A stretch of 22,809 nt of DNA from Chara braunii (Eukaryota > Streptophyta > Charophyceae > Charales > Characeae), in the NCBI GenBank assembly GCA_003427395.1, contig BFEA01000254.1, positions 236,615 through 259,423 of the forward strand. Direction: 5' to 3'. The position numbers and the translations under genes were made by a program. Within the stretch, counting starts at the first letter, position 1. Every line of letters begins with the position of its first letter. The notes beneath the pieces are model-generated. The model did not search any database. It saw only the letters and a program-made list of their open reading frames with translations, and was not told the DNA's origin. Below, piece by piece: positions 1 to 10,047 of this stretch.

Positions 1-54
<54 letters not shown>
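1..54. repeat. (AG)n microsatellite
   Basis: Uninterrupted AG dinucleotide run at the left edge of the window. It sits at the same place in the left LTR copy as the AG run next to the assembly gap in the right copy (10960-11011), so it belongs to the element's repeat. Its true length is unknown because it runs off the window. Confidence 0.97.
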
Positions 55-58
<4 letters not shown>

Positions 59-986
59 CACTTCAGCAGCTTGATCATTCATATAACTAATGGACCGACC
101 CGCGGCTCAGTTTTAGTGAGCCAGCGCGACATGGATCCCAGGCGCCTTGTTTCTCGAGGCCGCCTCGTGGTTCGGCTGCTGATGTCGGACAGCATAAGGC
201 AGATGGCATGCGCAGTGCAATCAGAGCTGCAAATCTAAACACTCTTGCATTCTCGGACAAAATCCCGACGACAATCGTCTAATCAACGCCAAAGAGATGC
301 GCATTTCCATACATTCATTCACTATGGAATATGCGAAAAATGAGCCATGCACAGGAAAAGATGGATTGCTTGCACAGTACACACGCATCCACCGTTCACA
401 AGACAAGAAGGCGGGGACCTTGCGCAGGAGGATTACCCAGGAAACTAATGGAAGAGTTCCGGAAGAAGTTCTTTCACACAAGGAAAGCATGCAGATTCAC
501 TTTTATCCAGAAGAGAGGGAGAAGGAGAGAAGCATCGAGACACATCATTGTTCAAAGATAGAGGAGAAGGGAAAAGGGGGGGGGGGGGAGAGTCGAGATA
601 GGAGATGACGCAACCCAAAAGAAGGAAGTTCAGCGTTGTCAGAGAGAAAGATCCGCAACAACAAAGGTGCATTCGCCGTTAATTCCAGTGTGGTCCCGGG
701 CCAATCACTCACTCAACTCCAATCATCAATCCTCATACCCGCACCGACGATCCCGGCCGCTGCGTGCTAACTCCCACCACTGCGATCGTCACCCCGCTGT
801 TGTAGACTCGACACGGTTCACCCAGATCCCACAGTCCGTCGTGGCGATCCAACGCGCAACCGGCCAGCCTATCGTCCGCCCGACAAGACTTTCCGACTCG
901 CACCAAACACTCTGCCTAGCCACTGCTTCCCGGAAGCTGGCTTGAGAGTCGAGAACGTAAGAGAGATTTGCGGACGCGCTTGCCGG

Positions 987-993
987 TTTTATA
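987..993 (-). promoter_or_regulatory. Candidate LTR TATA box (left copy)
   Basis: On the minus strand this reads TATAAAA within CAACTATAAAACCGG. The same motif is conserved in the other LTR. About 130 bases upstream in element orientation is a CCAAT box in inverted orientation (plus-strand ccaatcag near 1126). The position ~600 bases into the LTR is compatible with a U3/R promoter. The call rests on motif, orientation and conservation only. Confidence 0.45.
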
Positions 994-1642
994 GTTGCGA
1001 CAGGGGAGATAGAAGGGGGAGAAAGTGATGGAAAAGCTGAGGTGTAAGAGGAGAAGCAGGAGGAGAAGACTTTGAGAAGAATGCTCTACGAACGCCATGT
1101 TGATCCCTCGAAACTCAAGGTTCAACCAATCAGATTCGCCGCGCAATAGGAAGGTCCTATTTATCCACGCACTTGATTGGCGAGCGGGAGTTATCGATGG
1201 ATCGACCGGGCTTCGTGCGCCAGACTCAGAGGGTGAGGGGAGAAAAGGCGCGAGAAGTGGCGCAAGACGGGTCCAAGATTCAGATGATCAAGAAAGGAAA
1301 AGGGGCGCGCAGAGAGCAAGGCGGAAGAGGGAGAGAGAGAAAGAAAGCAGTTACGGGGCGAGAGAAAGAGGACGGAGAAGGGGAAAGGAGCGCGGGAGGG
1401 AGCAATGCGGGGGACAGAGAGGAGAAACCTTTGCACGCTCGGCGCCGTCAACAAAAAGAGAGAAAAAGACACCGAAACAATTACAACCTAATTCAAAATT
1501 GAAATCACCATATCCGTGCACGAAAGAGCGACGCGGAAAAAGAAAATCCTATGCTTATTCGTATTCGCACAAAATTCCGAGAGTTTTCCCCGACGCGACC
1601 AAGAACATTCACACACACGAAAAGGACACGTTTAGGTTCCGC

Positions 1643-3650
1643 TTATCCCGGAATTCCCAATTGCCGAGCCCAATTCCCAGTTGGAATGGGCCAATAGAGG
1701 CGGTACATGGAGGGGATTTCACGGGGTCGACGGGAAGGAAGTGGGGGTAGGAAGCGATTCATTCCTTCCATCGTCACCGGAAGCTCCTCATATCGGATGA
1801 TCCGGTGGAAGTGGGGGAAGTGATCGCCACTGTGAGGGAGGGAAGCAAGGTAGTCGCGATATAAGGAGGAGAGGGTGCCAAAAAGCGCCGCTCGAAAGAA
1901 CTCGTAGTGGCGGCAAGCGGGGATTGTCCCCGTGGCAACCCAGTAAACCTCTACCATGTTGCATCGCTCCCATGCAGCGCTGAACAGCAGGAGATGCCAG
2001 CAAAACGTGGGGGCAGCGGTTTGAAGGGAGGCGTGGGGGTGGACGGTGGCGAGTAGGCGGGTAGAATAGTAGTCTCGGAAGAGATGGGGAAGGAAGGGAT
2101 GGGAAGGGAAGGTGACGGGGGTACGGATCTGCTCGAGGGTGAGGAAATCAAGGGGTCGGCGGGACAACGTCCGAGGACGAAGGCCTATCGCCCGCATCAG
2201 TACGTGGGCGAACTGGGGGACGGGTGGGGCTGGAGGAGGAGGGGGATCGGCTCCGTCTCTGTCGCGCGATACTTGAGGTGGCGGCTGCAGGGTCACCATC
2301 TTCGGGCTTCGGCGGCTCTGGATCCCTGGTCGGATCGTTACCGATGCGCAGGCTAGCTTCGCTGGCGAACTCCAGCTGGCGCTTCCCGGTGGCAATTTCT
2401 TCGCGCTTTCGCGCCGCTTCCGGATCTTCCGCCTCCGTTCCCGTACGCGTCGCTTCCTCCGGCAAGGCTTCCCACTCAGATACGGTTTCTTCTTCCTCCT
2501 CTTCTCCTTCGCTCAACTTGCCCTCGCTATGTTCACTATAGCTTCCCTCCTCCGATGTTTCCTCGTCCTCGTCTTCTTCGTCGTCGTCGATCACCACTTC
2601 CTCCACCCTTGGATAAAAGGCGTGAGGGATGATATCGTACGGCTTGAGATACTCCTACCGCGATGGTAGCGTATCCTCGTCCCTAGCTCCTCCAAGCACG
2701 CAGTCCACTCAAGGTACGGATCCAATGATCGCTCGAAAATGTACGGAGCAGGACTGTCGTCACTGTGTGAATAGATGTCGGGCGAGAGATCGTCCGCCAA
2801 TTGCACGATCGGTGTGATGAGCTCCTGAGCAATCAGCTGGCGGCGCCCCGACTGTACCGATCCAAAGAGAAAGCCAAGAAGATCGCCCTCCACGTTAGTC
2901 CTCCAAGCTTGGATGATTAGCAGCTCCGGATTTCGATCCACGCAGGATGCCCGCTGGTCTGTGTCCACGTCACCTGTACTCTGGCCAAGCAGAAAGACAA
3001 CTCCTCAAAAGTTTCGCGCCACAGCCGCCAATGTCCAGGATTGATAAGAGAGACAGAAAGAGGCTCGGACGAGAAGGAAAGAGAAGGATGAAGATTGGAT
3101 TGCCAGAAGGTGGGGAAGAGAGAGGGGAGACCAAAGATAGAGAGAGGAGCGAGAAGATCGGCGTGGTTCATTGCGGATGTGGGAAGGGGACGAGGGTTGG
3201 GATCGCAACTGGCCGCTCGCGCGGTGATCGACGAATATCTCCAAGATCCGGTGCAAAGATCGGGATGAGGTTATACCCCTGTCGGGCGAGGACGTGCTGC
3301 CACACGTTGGACACTTGCTCCGTCCACTCGCGCGGCGAGGTCAAGATCGCGGTATGCCACTGCGGATTGACCGAGCTGATGTCGCCGCTGAACGCCGCAA
3401 CCGTGGTGACGTGGCTCGTTTTGGGGCCCGCTCGCCGATGAACTGCAGTTACCTCCGCGAATACTACTGCATGAGGACTTCCTTCGATTCAAAATGCGGC
3501 GGCGACACAGATACCTTCGTCGCAGAAGAATCGCATCAAACGCGGAAGATCCGCATTGAGCCGAGGGTGACAAACTTGCCGAATCTCTGAGATGTAGCCA
3601 CGTGGCTGCAACAGCTGTGCGTCAAGAACCTGCTCCACGATAAAACTCAT
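1643..3650 (-). pseudogene. Degraded extra ORF region between pol and 3' LTR
   Basis: About 2 kb of coding-like minus-strand sequence in the position where some Ty3/gypsy elements carry an extra ORF. The first ATG (3650-3648) overlaps the pol stop as ATGA (3650-3647). That frame runs to a TGA at 3489-3491 and then stays open to 3168. A second ATGA follows (3171-3168), with further coding in other frames at 3171-2917, 2998-2591, 2606-2148 and 2395-1643. Frame changes lie near 3170, 3000, 2600 and 2150-2395. Visible character: a Trp-rich N-terminal third, a strongly acidic Glu/Asp/Ser segment (2606-2400), then Arg/Ser- and Pro-rich linkers and an aromatic-rich C-terminal part. I see no signal peptide or convincing membrane anchor, so nothing supports calling it env. 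The family is not recognised. Confidence 0.6.
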
Positions 3651-5038
3651 GGTGAGGTGGGGGAGGATGTCAAAGGACTAGAGGGAGAGAGCGGAGAGAG
3701 GGTTAGATCGTCGTCGTTCTCCTCGCTTTCCGAGGAAGAAAAGGGAGGAAGATCGGAAGGAGGAAGGAGACGGAGGTAGGAGGTATGCCGGACGATGGGG
3801 ACAGAGCTATGGCTGGCACTAGCCTCAGGCGCGATGCTCACCCTGTTGGCGTCGTTGGGTCCGAGCTCGACAACGCGAAAACAACCAGAAAACTTGGGGG
3901 CGAGTTTCCGGTCGCGTGCACATTTACGTACCTGCACTAGGTCCCCTAATTTATATTGATGATGGGGCCTAGAATTTCCATTCCGAGCCTTGTAGCTACG
4001 GACCTGTCTACCGTGGGCCAGTTCGGTCATCCTTTGCCTTTTTCGAGCTTACTTTGGGACGACCCGTTCCATTAATTCGGTGTACCTTTTGGCCTTGGCC
4101 TTGAGAGCTGCACGCGTGTCTTTACCCCCTGCTTCGGCAATTTTCGAGTTACCCCGGTAGTCGACACAGGGGAGGCTATTAGTTCGAAGCTGAAAAGGGG
4201 TAAACCCCGTGGACTCGTGAGGGGTGGCCCGGTGGATCCCGACGATCTGATATACGATCTCGGGCCAAGGACGCGTGTCATGTGCTGCTAAGTTCCTGCG
4301 AAGGGCGGTTTTAATCATACGGTTGGCATTTTCGACCAACCCGTCTGACTGGTACACGTGGGGTGCCGTATGTCGGGGCGTGACGCCCCTTCGCGCAAGC
4401 AATTCTTCTACCTCACCCTTGAATTCGGACCCATTGTCGGTCAGAATTTCTTCCGTATCTAGATGGGTATGGAGGAACTGTTCGATGTACGTGGCTATTT
4501 CTGCGGCTTTTCGGGTCTTGCAGGGATAAACTTCGATGTACTTGCAAAAATGATCTATTAATACTAGCAGGATAAAATATTCACAACGGTTTGGGCCAAG
4601 TGGCATGTCGATATCTGTCGTGTCCATACTGACTCGCTAGAAAGGACGCTCTGCTTCCGTTGGTACGATCGTGTTTGGTCCCCGTATAGGGGCGCGATCA
4701 GCGGCACAGACCAGACAGTTAGCGACAATGTATTTGACATCATCTCGTATATTGGACCAGAATCATCGGTTCTAATCTACAGTTGCCTCCGTGACACGTA
4801 TCGCGAAATGAGCGGCCTGTTCTTCGTGAGCAAATCGGATCCAATCATATCTCTGGAATGGATGGGGAACTGTCAACCACGAGCCCGATCCGTCAGTTTT
4901 ACGCTTTTTCAAATGACGGTTGACCCATCGATAGTCCCGACATCTCTCGGTCGCCCTACGTCTGTCATGTTTGGTGAGGTGGCCCAATGATAATCCCGCT
5001 AATTTCGCCAATAAAATTTTATCCGTCCAAACCTCCGC
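3647..5038 (-). pseudogene. Ty3/gypsy integrase (pol C-terminus), with nonsense codons
   Basis: Integrase inserts the cDNA into the genome. The N-terminal HHCC zinc domain is visible: two His at 4828-4826 and 4810-4808, then CLVC with Cys codons at 4717-4715 and 4708-4706. The core shows the three acidic positions: Asp in TDID, Asp in LTDNGSEF, and Glu in SDGLVEN about 35 residues later. After the core, YKLGDLVQV and KLAPKFSGCFRVV match the GPY/F module. The tail is Ser/Asp/Glu/Pro-rich and carries no chromodomain. The frame is the same as the rest of pol, but in-frame stops occur at 4772 (TAG), 4763 (TGA), 4637 (TAG) and 4049 (TAA), given by lowest base. The pol stop at 3647-3649 overlaps the next ORF's ATG. 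Confidence 0.9.
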
Positions 5039-5059
5039 TCATCGGTATTTTTCGTCATA

Positions 5060-5437
5060 TTAAGGGCCGTCCGTACGGGCGGCGTCGAATCGAACCTCCG
5101 TGGGGAGTTTGTTCGTTCTACACAGGGGACACCTCCATTCCTTGCTATTCGTCCGATATCGAACGCAGGCCCCGTGCGCACGATTGACACACGTGGCACA
5201 TTCTACCCAGTCGACGAACCCGGTTTTGAAGGGATGACACTCGACCCCATAGACCCGTGCAATGCACGTGCAAAAATAACAGAATTTATCGGGGAGGGTG
5301 GCAAAGAAAGCTGAGGACGTGAAAGGGGCAGAATTAGTAGGAGATGAAGGGGTTGCGGAGGCAAGTGGGTTAGTCATGATGACAGAGAAGGAAGGGATGC
5401 AGAGAGGGTAGAACAGACCAATTAGTCTTCGTGTCAC
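5060..5437 (-). pseudogene. PHD-type (C4HC3) zinc finger module inside pol
   Basis: This segment lies in the pol frame, between RNase H and the integrase HHCC domain, where Ty3/gypsy elements normally have only a short linker. The ligand pattern is CYFC (from 5281), then WVECATC, then HGAC, then WRCPLC (to 5120). That is C-x2-C, C-x2-C, x4, H-x2-C, x11, C-x2-C, with the Trp two residues before the seventh Cys that is typical of PHD fingers. The first gap (23 residues) is slightly longer than the classical range, and two extra Cys lie within it. PHD fingers usually read histone H3 tails; here that role is inference. The module is bounded by in-frame stops at 5438 (TAA), 5060 (TAA) and 5039 (TGA). 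An alternative is a RING-like finger, but His as fifth ligand favours PHD. Confidence 0.72.
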
Positions 5438-6189
5438 TTACTGCTTTGATAAGATTTCCACTTGGCCGTACCGAGGTCCGATCTCCTGTTTGGGTTCGTT
5501 CCACGGAATCACCTCCTCACTTTTCGGAACTTTCTCAGGCCGGTGCAGTCGTGTCAGTCCGTCCGCATTCCCGTGCCTCTCGTGTTTCCGATGACGAATG
5601 TCAAAGTCCATGCTCTGCAGCACCGTTGCCCATCGTCCGATCATGCCAAAGTAATCCTTTGATTTCTTCAGAGCCAACAAGGGCTCATTGTCAGTTACCA
5701 AGGTGAACTTTCGCCCGTACAGGTAAGCGTGAAAGTGGCTGATTCCCCAGAGAGCCGCGTAGCATTTCCCCGTCGGAGCGGCGTAGTTGCGCTTGCAAGC
5801 TGGCACCGATTTGGAGGCATACTCCACCACACTCTCGAGTCCGCTTGGTCCCACCTGGGCAAGGATCGCCGAAACTGCCTATGGCTGCCAGTCAGAAATG
5901 AGAACAAAAGGCGTTTCGGGATCCGGTCTTATAAGGACCGGAGCTGAAATGAGAGCAGCCTTGAGTTTGGAGAACGCTTGATCCAACTCCGACGTCCAAA
6001 TCAACGGCTGATCTTTGCGCAATAGATTTGTGAGGGGTCCCGCAATCGCCGCGAAGCCCTTGATAAATCTTCGGTAGTACGAGGCCAGGCTCAGAAAGGC
6101 GCGAACTTGCGTGATAATTGTAGGCACTGGCGCGTCCCTGACAGCTGCCACCTTCTGTGGCTCCGGCTGGAGTCCTTTGTCTGTCACCA
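5438..6189 (-). pseudogene. RT connection and Ty3-type RNase H domain
   Basis: RNase H degrades the RNA strand of the RNA:DNA hybrid during reverse transcription. The segment begins with the conserved RT C-terminal stretch (SLASYYRRFIKGFA). It continues into RNase H with the first catalytic Asp in LISDW, the motif YLYGRKFTLVTDNEPL, and a late Asp in HGNADGLTR, all typical of the Ty3/gypsy RNase H. A TAG stop (5881-5879) falls just after LISDWQP, only three codons past the first catalytic Asp, and a TAA closes the open segment at 5438. Both stops are in the pol frame, so reading continues across them without indels. Confidence 0.88.
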
Positions 6190-6907
6190 CGTGCCCTAGG
6201 AAGGAAATGGTGGTGAGGAAAAACTGTCACTTTTCAAGCGCCACCTTGAAGCCCGCATCTCGTAACGCGTGCAGTGCCCATTCGATGTGCTGCACGTGTC
6301 CCTCATAGGAATTCGAATACACCAAGATATCATCCATGTACACAATCACGCGGTAGTTGATGATGCTCTATGCCAAACGAGTCTTTCTCACGAAATTCTG
6401 AAAAGCCATGTTCATGGCCCGCTGAAAGGTCGCGGGGGCATTGCAGATACCCATCGGACATCGAATCCACTGCCACGTGCCCTCGAAAAGTACAAACGCT
6501 GTTTTCGGACGATCTTCTTCTCCAACAAGAAGATGATGGAACCCATGGCGAACATCAAACTTGCTGAAAAATCGAGCACTCTCAATCGCATCCAACAACT
6601 CATCAATCCCGGGGAGGGGGTACACATCTTTGATCGTGATATCAGTCAACTTTCGATAATCAATGCAAATGTGAATCCCTCCGGCCTTTTTAGGCACAAT
6701 TACTACGGAAAAAGACAAGGGACCTATGGCGGGTTCGATCCATCCATTAGCTTCGAATTCTTTAATCCGCTGAAAAGCGGCCGCTCTTTGAGATGGCGAG
6801 TATCGGTAAGGAACACAGCTAATGGGTGGATGGTCTCCCGTGAGAATGGCATGCTCGATCACATTAGTTAAGCCGATGTCATTATCGTGTATGCGCAATA
6901 CTTCTGC
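6190..6907 (-). pseudogene. Ty3/gypsy reverse transcriptase
   Basis: The reverse transcriptase core. Motifs in order: a primer-grip/fingers region around NGWIEPAIGPLSFSVVIVPK, IDYRKLTDI, palm motif A with Asp in KFDVRHGFHH, KTAFV, then GICNAPATFQRAM. The catalytic YMDD follows at 6340-6329, with LVYS after it. Both metal-binding Asp of YMDD and the motif A Asp are kept. In-frame stops interrupt the protein at 6908 (TAA, just upstream), 6368 (TAG, between motif B and YMDD) and 6227 (TGA, just after the thumb motif). No frameshift is needed to read the whole domain. It is confidently Ty3/gypsy because integrase lies downstream of RT. Confidence 0.95.
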
Positions 6908-8395
6908 TTAACCATTTAACACACAGATTAACGACTTTCGAAGTTCCGCGGGAACGTGACCCGGTAGGGTAATTGTTGATTCCCCAGAAATCTTAAGGGG
7001 CAGATCGACCCAATCGACCGGCCGTTCCCGTCGATCATAGACACGAGAGAAAACGGAACTACTGGTGCGAACAGAGATGATCGTTGCTATCATCTGGGAC
7101 TCAGCGGGGCTAATCATCTCTATTTCATAAGTTTCAGCATCCATCTTTGAACCAACCGAGGTCGGTTCCACAGTTAGCCTCGCTAGATCCGTCATTTCCT
7201 GCATCAGATCAGGTACATCACTTACCGGCGCTTCCGCCTCTTGTTTAATCAAAGCGATGGTGGCTGAAGTCGTTGGTAACGTTCTGGGCGGAAAAACAAA
7301 AACATCCAAATATTGTTCTATTTGCTGATAACGAGTTTGTAAGGAGAGAGTTCCTTCGTACAAGGTGCGAGGGGCTTCCGAATCATCGGCCAGGTCAGAT
7401 ACTTGTAATATAGGTTCCCCAAGCAGGACCGAAGGATTAATCTGAGTTACCGGAGGCACAAGCGCGCTGTCTCCTGAATCCACTTGGAAGCTTCGAGCAG
7501 GGTCGAGGCACACTTGGAATTCTTCGGGAATTTCGTGTTCGAACAGTTCAATCAAGTGCTTCCATTCATCTTCGCTAGGCATCTCTTCTTCGTATTTCTG
7601 TTCCCTGATTCCGCTATCAATATCCGAGGAAGAACACTCCTTGGGATTGATGCATCTAATCATCCCTATTTGGGCCGAGTTAGGGGTTCGTTTTATCGTC
7701 CGGGTGGAAATTCGAAAAGGGACAGTTTGAGGCTTTCCCCCAGTTTGAGTGAGCACNAGTTGTTTCGAATCGAAATGCAATCGTGCGCCCACTGCCATTG
7801 CCCAAGGCAATCCTAATAGTACAGAATAGGAGCGCACATCTATCACGAGCGCGTTGACGAGGACGTGTACTCGTCCAACCTTTACAGCCACGTTTTCAAT
7901 AATGCCTACGATATTCATTGCTTCCTCGTCGACGGAGACATAATTGTCTTTGCCAGATTGAGGAAGAATGAATCTGAGTCATCCCGTCTTTCTGACAGTG
8001 TCTAATGATATGGCTACTGGAGAAGACCCTGTGTCGATAAGGGCGTCAAACGACTTGCCCCAAATCTCGCAATCACACTCCGCGCTTTTCCATAGCACCG
8101 GCCGAGCTCGTACGAAGTGATCTTTCTCTACTAAAGAGATCACTGCTATTCGTGCGGCCTCAGGTTCGCCGACTTCGGGTTCGGGTTGTGCCACTTCCTC
8201 GTTTCCCTCCTTCTTCTTTAACATCCGTTGTATGCGCTGATAGGTGAAACGCTTTTGATTTTTCTGGCAATGCTGTAAAAGCTTACCATTCGCCGCTTCA
8301 GATATGGTGAGCAGATGTCCCACCGGGCCCACCGGGATCGGAACACGAATATCCAGTTGTTTGAGTGCTCGTAGCACGTCAATCTCTCCTGTTCG
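6908..8395 (-). pseudogene. Retropepsin-like protease and protease-RT linker
   Basis: The aspartic protease that processes the polyprotein. The active-site triplet Asp-Thr-Gly lies at 8035-8027 in ALIDTGSS. The second half of the fold appears as VLLGLPWAMAVGA, the Ty3-type counterpart of the retroviral LLGR motif. A TGA at 7981-7979 separates the two halves but is in frame, so it is a nonsense change and not a shift. A long acidic linker of about 250 residues follows down to the TAA at 6908. The segment is entered from the gag frame by a frame change, because the pol frame has a TAG at 8401-8399 and the gag frame closes at 8218. One unresolved base (N) is at 7757. Confidence 0.85.
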
Positions 8396-8667
8396 GAACT
8401 AAGGACCAGGATGGATTCGCGATCGACCCATTCGAGATTATCAGGGGCCGATCGGATTGCTCCGACCGTGCTTGCAAGATGAAGATATTCGAGTGGATCG
8501 ACCACGTCCGCAGCGTCAGAGGGAGAAGCTCCTGATGTCGACGCCATTGTCGTCGAGGGGGAAGGCTGCTCTGGGGCATATGCCATGAGCTCTCCTCCAT
8601 GGGCTGTATCCATCAAAGCGGCCACTCGTCCCTGATTCAGGGCCACGGGGGCCGCCGTAGGTGGAGG
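8218..8667 (-). other. Gag-frame extension between gag stop and protease
   Basis: After the TAG at 8670-8668 the gag frame stays open through ~150 codons to 8218. Residues to about 8400 look like genuine coding sequence: Ala/Ser/Pro-rich, then a hydrophobic/acidic stretch around LEYLHLAS and VDRESILVL. The frame that carries the protease begins below 8399. Expression of pol in the active ancestor would therefore need readthrough of the gag stop plus a frameshift near 8380-8398, unless one or both are mutations in this copy. Confidence 0.55.
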
Positions 8668-9699
8668 CTAACTACGTTTTGGCTGAGGGCAGTCTCGGGC
8701 GAAATGTCCGGGTTGTTTGCAGTTAAAACACTCGATCTTTCCTGCTGGATTGGCTAGGTGAGGGAACTGAGGGGCGTACCCTGGGGCAGACGGGGCAGGT
8801 AAAAGCGGAAATGATGCGGGGGCCGGCCGAGCAGAGGCCGGGTTAGGCTTGATTAGCCTACTCATTATTTGTTTCATCCGTTCCATGTGAGCGGCCTGCA
8901 TTTGGATCAGGTTGCTCATCCATTCGGACTGCTTGGTAGTGGCCGTATGGATCATCTGGGCAAGGTGTAAGTTGGTTATGGCCGGCGAGGGGGGTTCGGG
9001 TGAGATTCCGCTTTTAACGGCTGCGATCGATTGATTCACCGGGGGAGAGGAAGAAGAAGCAGGCGGGATATCGGAAACGATCCCGCCGGGAAGGTCATGG
9101 TCGGGGCGGGGATAAACCCGTTCGACGGCCTGCAGCCATGATCGCCTTTTAGCCGTTACATCCCGTATGGTATCTGTTATGTCTTCGTCTACCTGGCTGA
9201 TATATTTTTTTGTATCAGCTAGGTCCAGTTCCAATGCTTTAGCGATGATAGTCGATACTTGGTGTGTTTTCGGCGGGACCTTTTTTTGCAGTTTGCCTTT
9301 CAATGTCGGACTTCGTAGATGGTCGATGAAAAAATCTCGAGCGGATTTCTCGTCTTGCCCGGATTTGTCCAGCATGGTTTGAAATCGATCGACGAAATCG
9401 GCCAACATTTCCCCTGGTCCTTGTGGCCGATTTTTGAGCACGTACCAGGCGACATCTTCACTGACCGTATCGAATCGAGCCAAGAAGGCTTGCTTGAAAG
9501 TATCCCAATCTACCCACGTATGTTTTCTAAACCAGTCATGCGACGTATTGCGGAGTAGCAATGTAAGAACGCGAGGAAGATCAGCTGCGCTGTAGTTTTG
9601 AGCTTCTACAGCTTCCAGCCACACCTCGGGATGGGTATGATTAGGGAAGAAAGGGAAGGGGGCGGGGATGCTAACGATCACCCTAGTACCGTCCACCAT
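8668..9699 (-). CDS. gag: Gag (capsid/nucleocapsid) of Ty3/gypsy element
   Basis: Structural protein that packages the element's RNA into virus-like particles. The first in-frame ATG is at 9699-9697, giving 343 residues; the frame is open a little upstream, to a TAA near 9788, but without an ATG. A Retrotrans_gag-like capsid region is recognisable (WLEAVEAQNYSAADLPRVL, TWVDWDTFKQAFLARF, FVDRFQTML). A Pro/Ser-rich linker follows, then a CCHC zinc knuckle, CFNCKQPGHFARDC, at 8730-8689 (C-x2-C-x4-H-x4-C), close to the C-terminus. The stop is TAG at 8670-8668. Unlike pol, this ORF is uninterrupted. It is probably not functional as part of this copy, because the polymerase is broken. Confidence 0.9.
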   Translation of the reverse strand: MVDGTRVIVSIPAPFPFFPNHTHPEVWLEAVEAQNYSAADLPRVLTLLLRNTSHDWFRKHTWVDWDTFKQAFLARFDTVSEDVAWYVLKNRPQGPGEMLADFVDRFQTMLDKSGQDEKSARDFFIDHLRSPTLKGKLQKKVPPKTHQVSTIIAKALELDLADTKKYISQVDEDITDTIRDVTAKRRSWLQAVERVYPRPDHDLPGGIVSDIPPASSSSPPVNQSIAAVKSGISPEPPSPAITNLHLAQMIHTATTKQSEWMSNLIQMQAAHMERMKQIMSRLIKPNPASARPAPASFPLLPAPSAPGYAPQFPHLANPAGKIECFNCKQPGHFARDCPQPKRS

Positions 9700-10047
9700 T
9701 GGTGCTGCGGGTGCAGCCGCACCAGACCGAGACCGGGTCACTGGGCGATCTCGACGAGCTAGTTGAGGGCCTCTCCTACCTCTCGCTAGTTCGACTTACT
9801 ATCATCTGAACTGACACGTGTCGGCTCCGATACCAACCTCACGCCCTGTGCTGTCTTTCGTTCGGAGTGTTAGGCGTGCGGAAAAAGGCCCAGAAAAACA
9901 GGAAGATGGGGTGTGCCAAGGTTTTTTGGAAATTGAGTGTGGGGGTACATATGGAACTGAAATCCCCCGTGTTGGTCCAATGAAGCAAGTCAATTGCTTT
10001 CGCAGAATGCGCGCGCGGGCACGACGCGAAAAGAGAAAAATCCAAAT

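Larger units (their letters stand above)
1..1588 (-). repeat. 3' LTR copy (direct repeat, left)
   Basis: Nearly the same sequence as 10960-12544 from the AG run through to the shared motif ending gagttttc at 1588, after which the two copies diverge abruptly. A hand comparison of the first ~480 bases gives roughly 5% differences, mostly transitions, so the insertion is not recent. Contents include a poly-G tract near 575-588 and purine-rich stretches. ORFs read across this repeat on either strand are low-complexity and not conserved between copies, so I do not annotate them. The left edge is cut by the window. Confidence 0.88.

Noticed and set aside
1097-1750. Plus-strand ORF across the left LTR
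   Set aside because: It is Arg/Lys/Glu/Gly low complexity from purine-rich DNA, the frame is not kept in the other LTR copy, and it crosses the LTR edge.
1643-3650. An envelope gene
   Set aside because: The position is right, but I see no signal peptide, cleavage site or membrane anchor, and the middle is acidic and low complexity.
3650-3800. Chromodomain at the integrase C-terminus
   Set aside because: After the GPY/F-like module only a Ser/Asp/Glu/Pro-rich tail is present.
3647-8398. Non-standard genetic code (stop codons read as sense) to explain the in-frame stops in pol
   Set aside because: All three stop codons occur, four times each. Gag, the LINE RT and the long ORF1 segment nearby are open for hundreds of codons under the standard code, and the element shows other decay.
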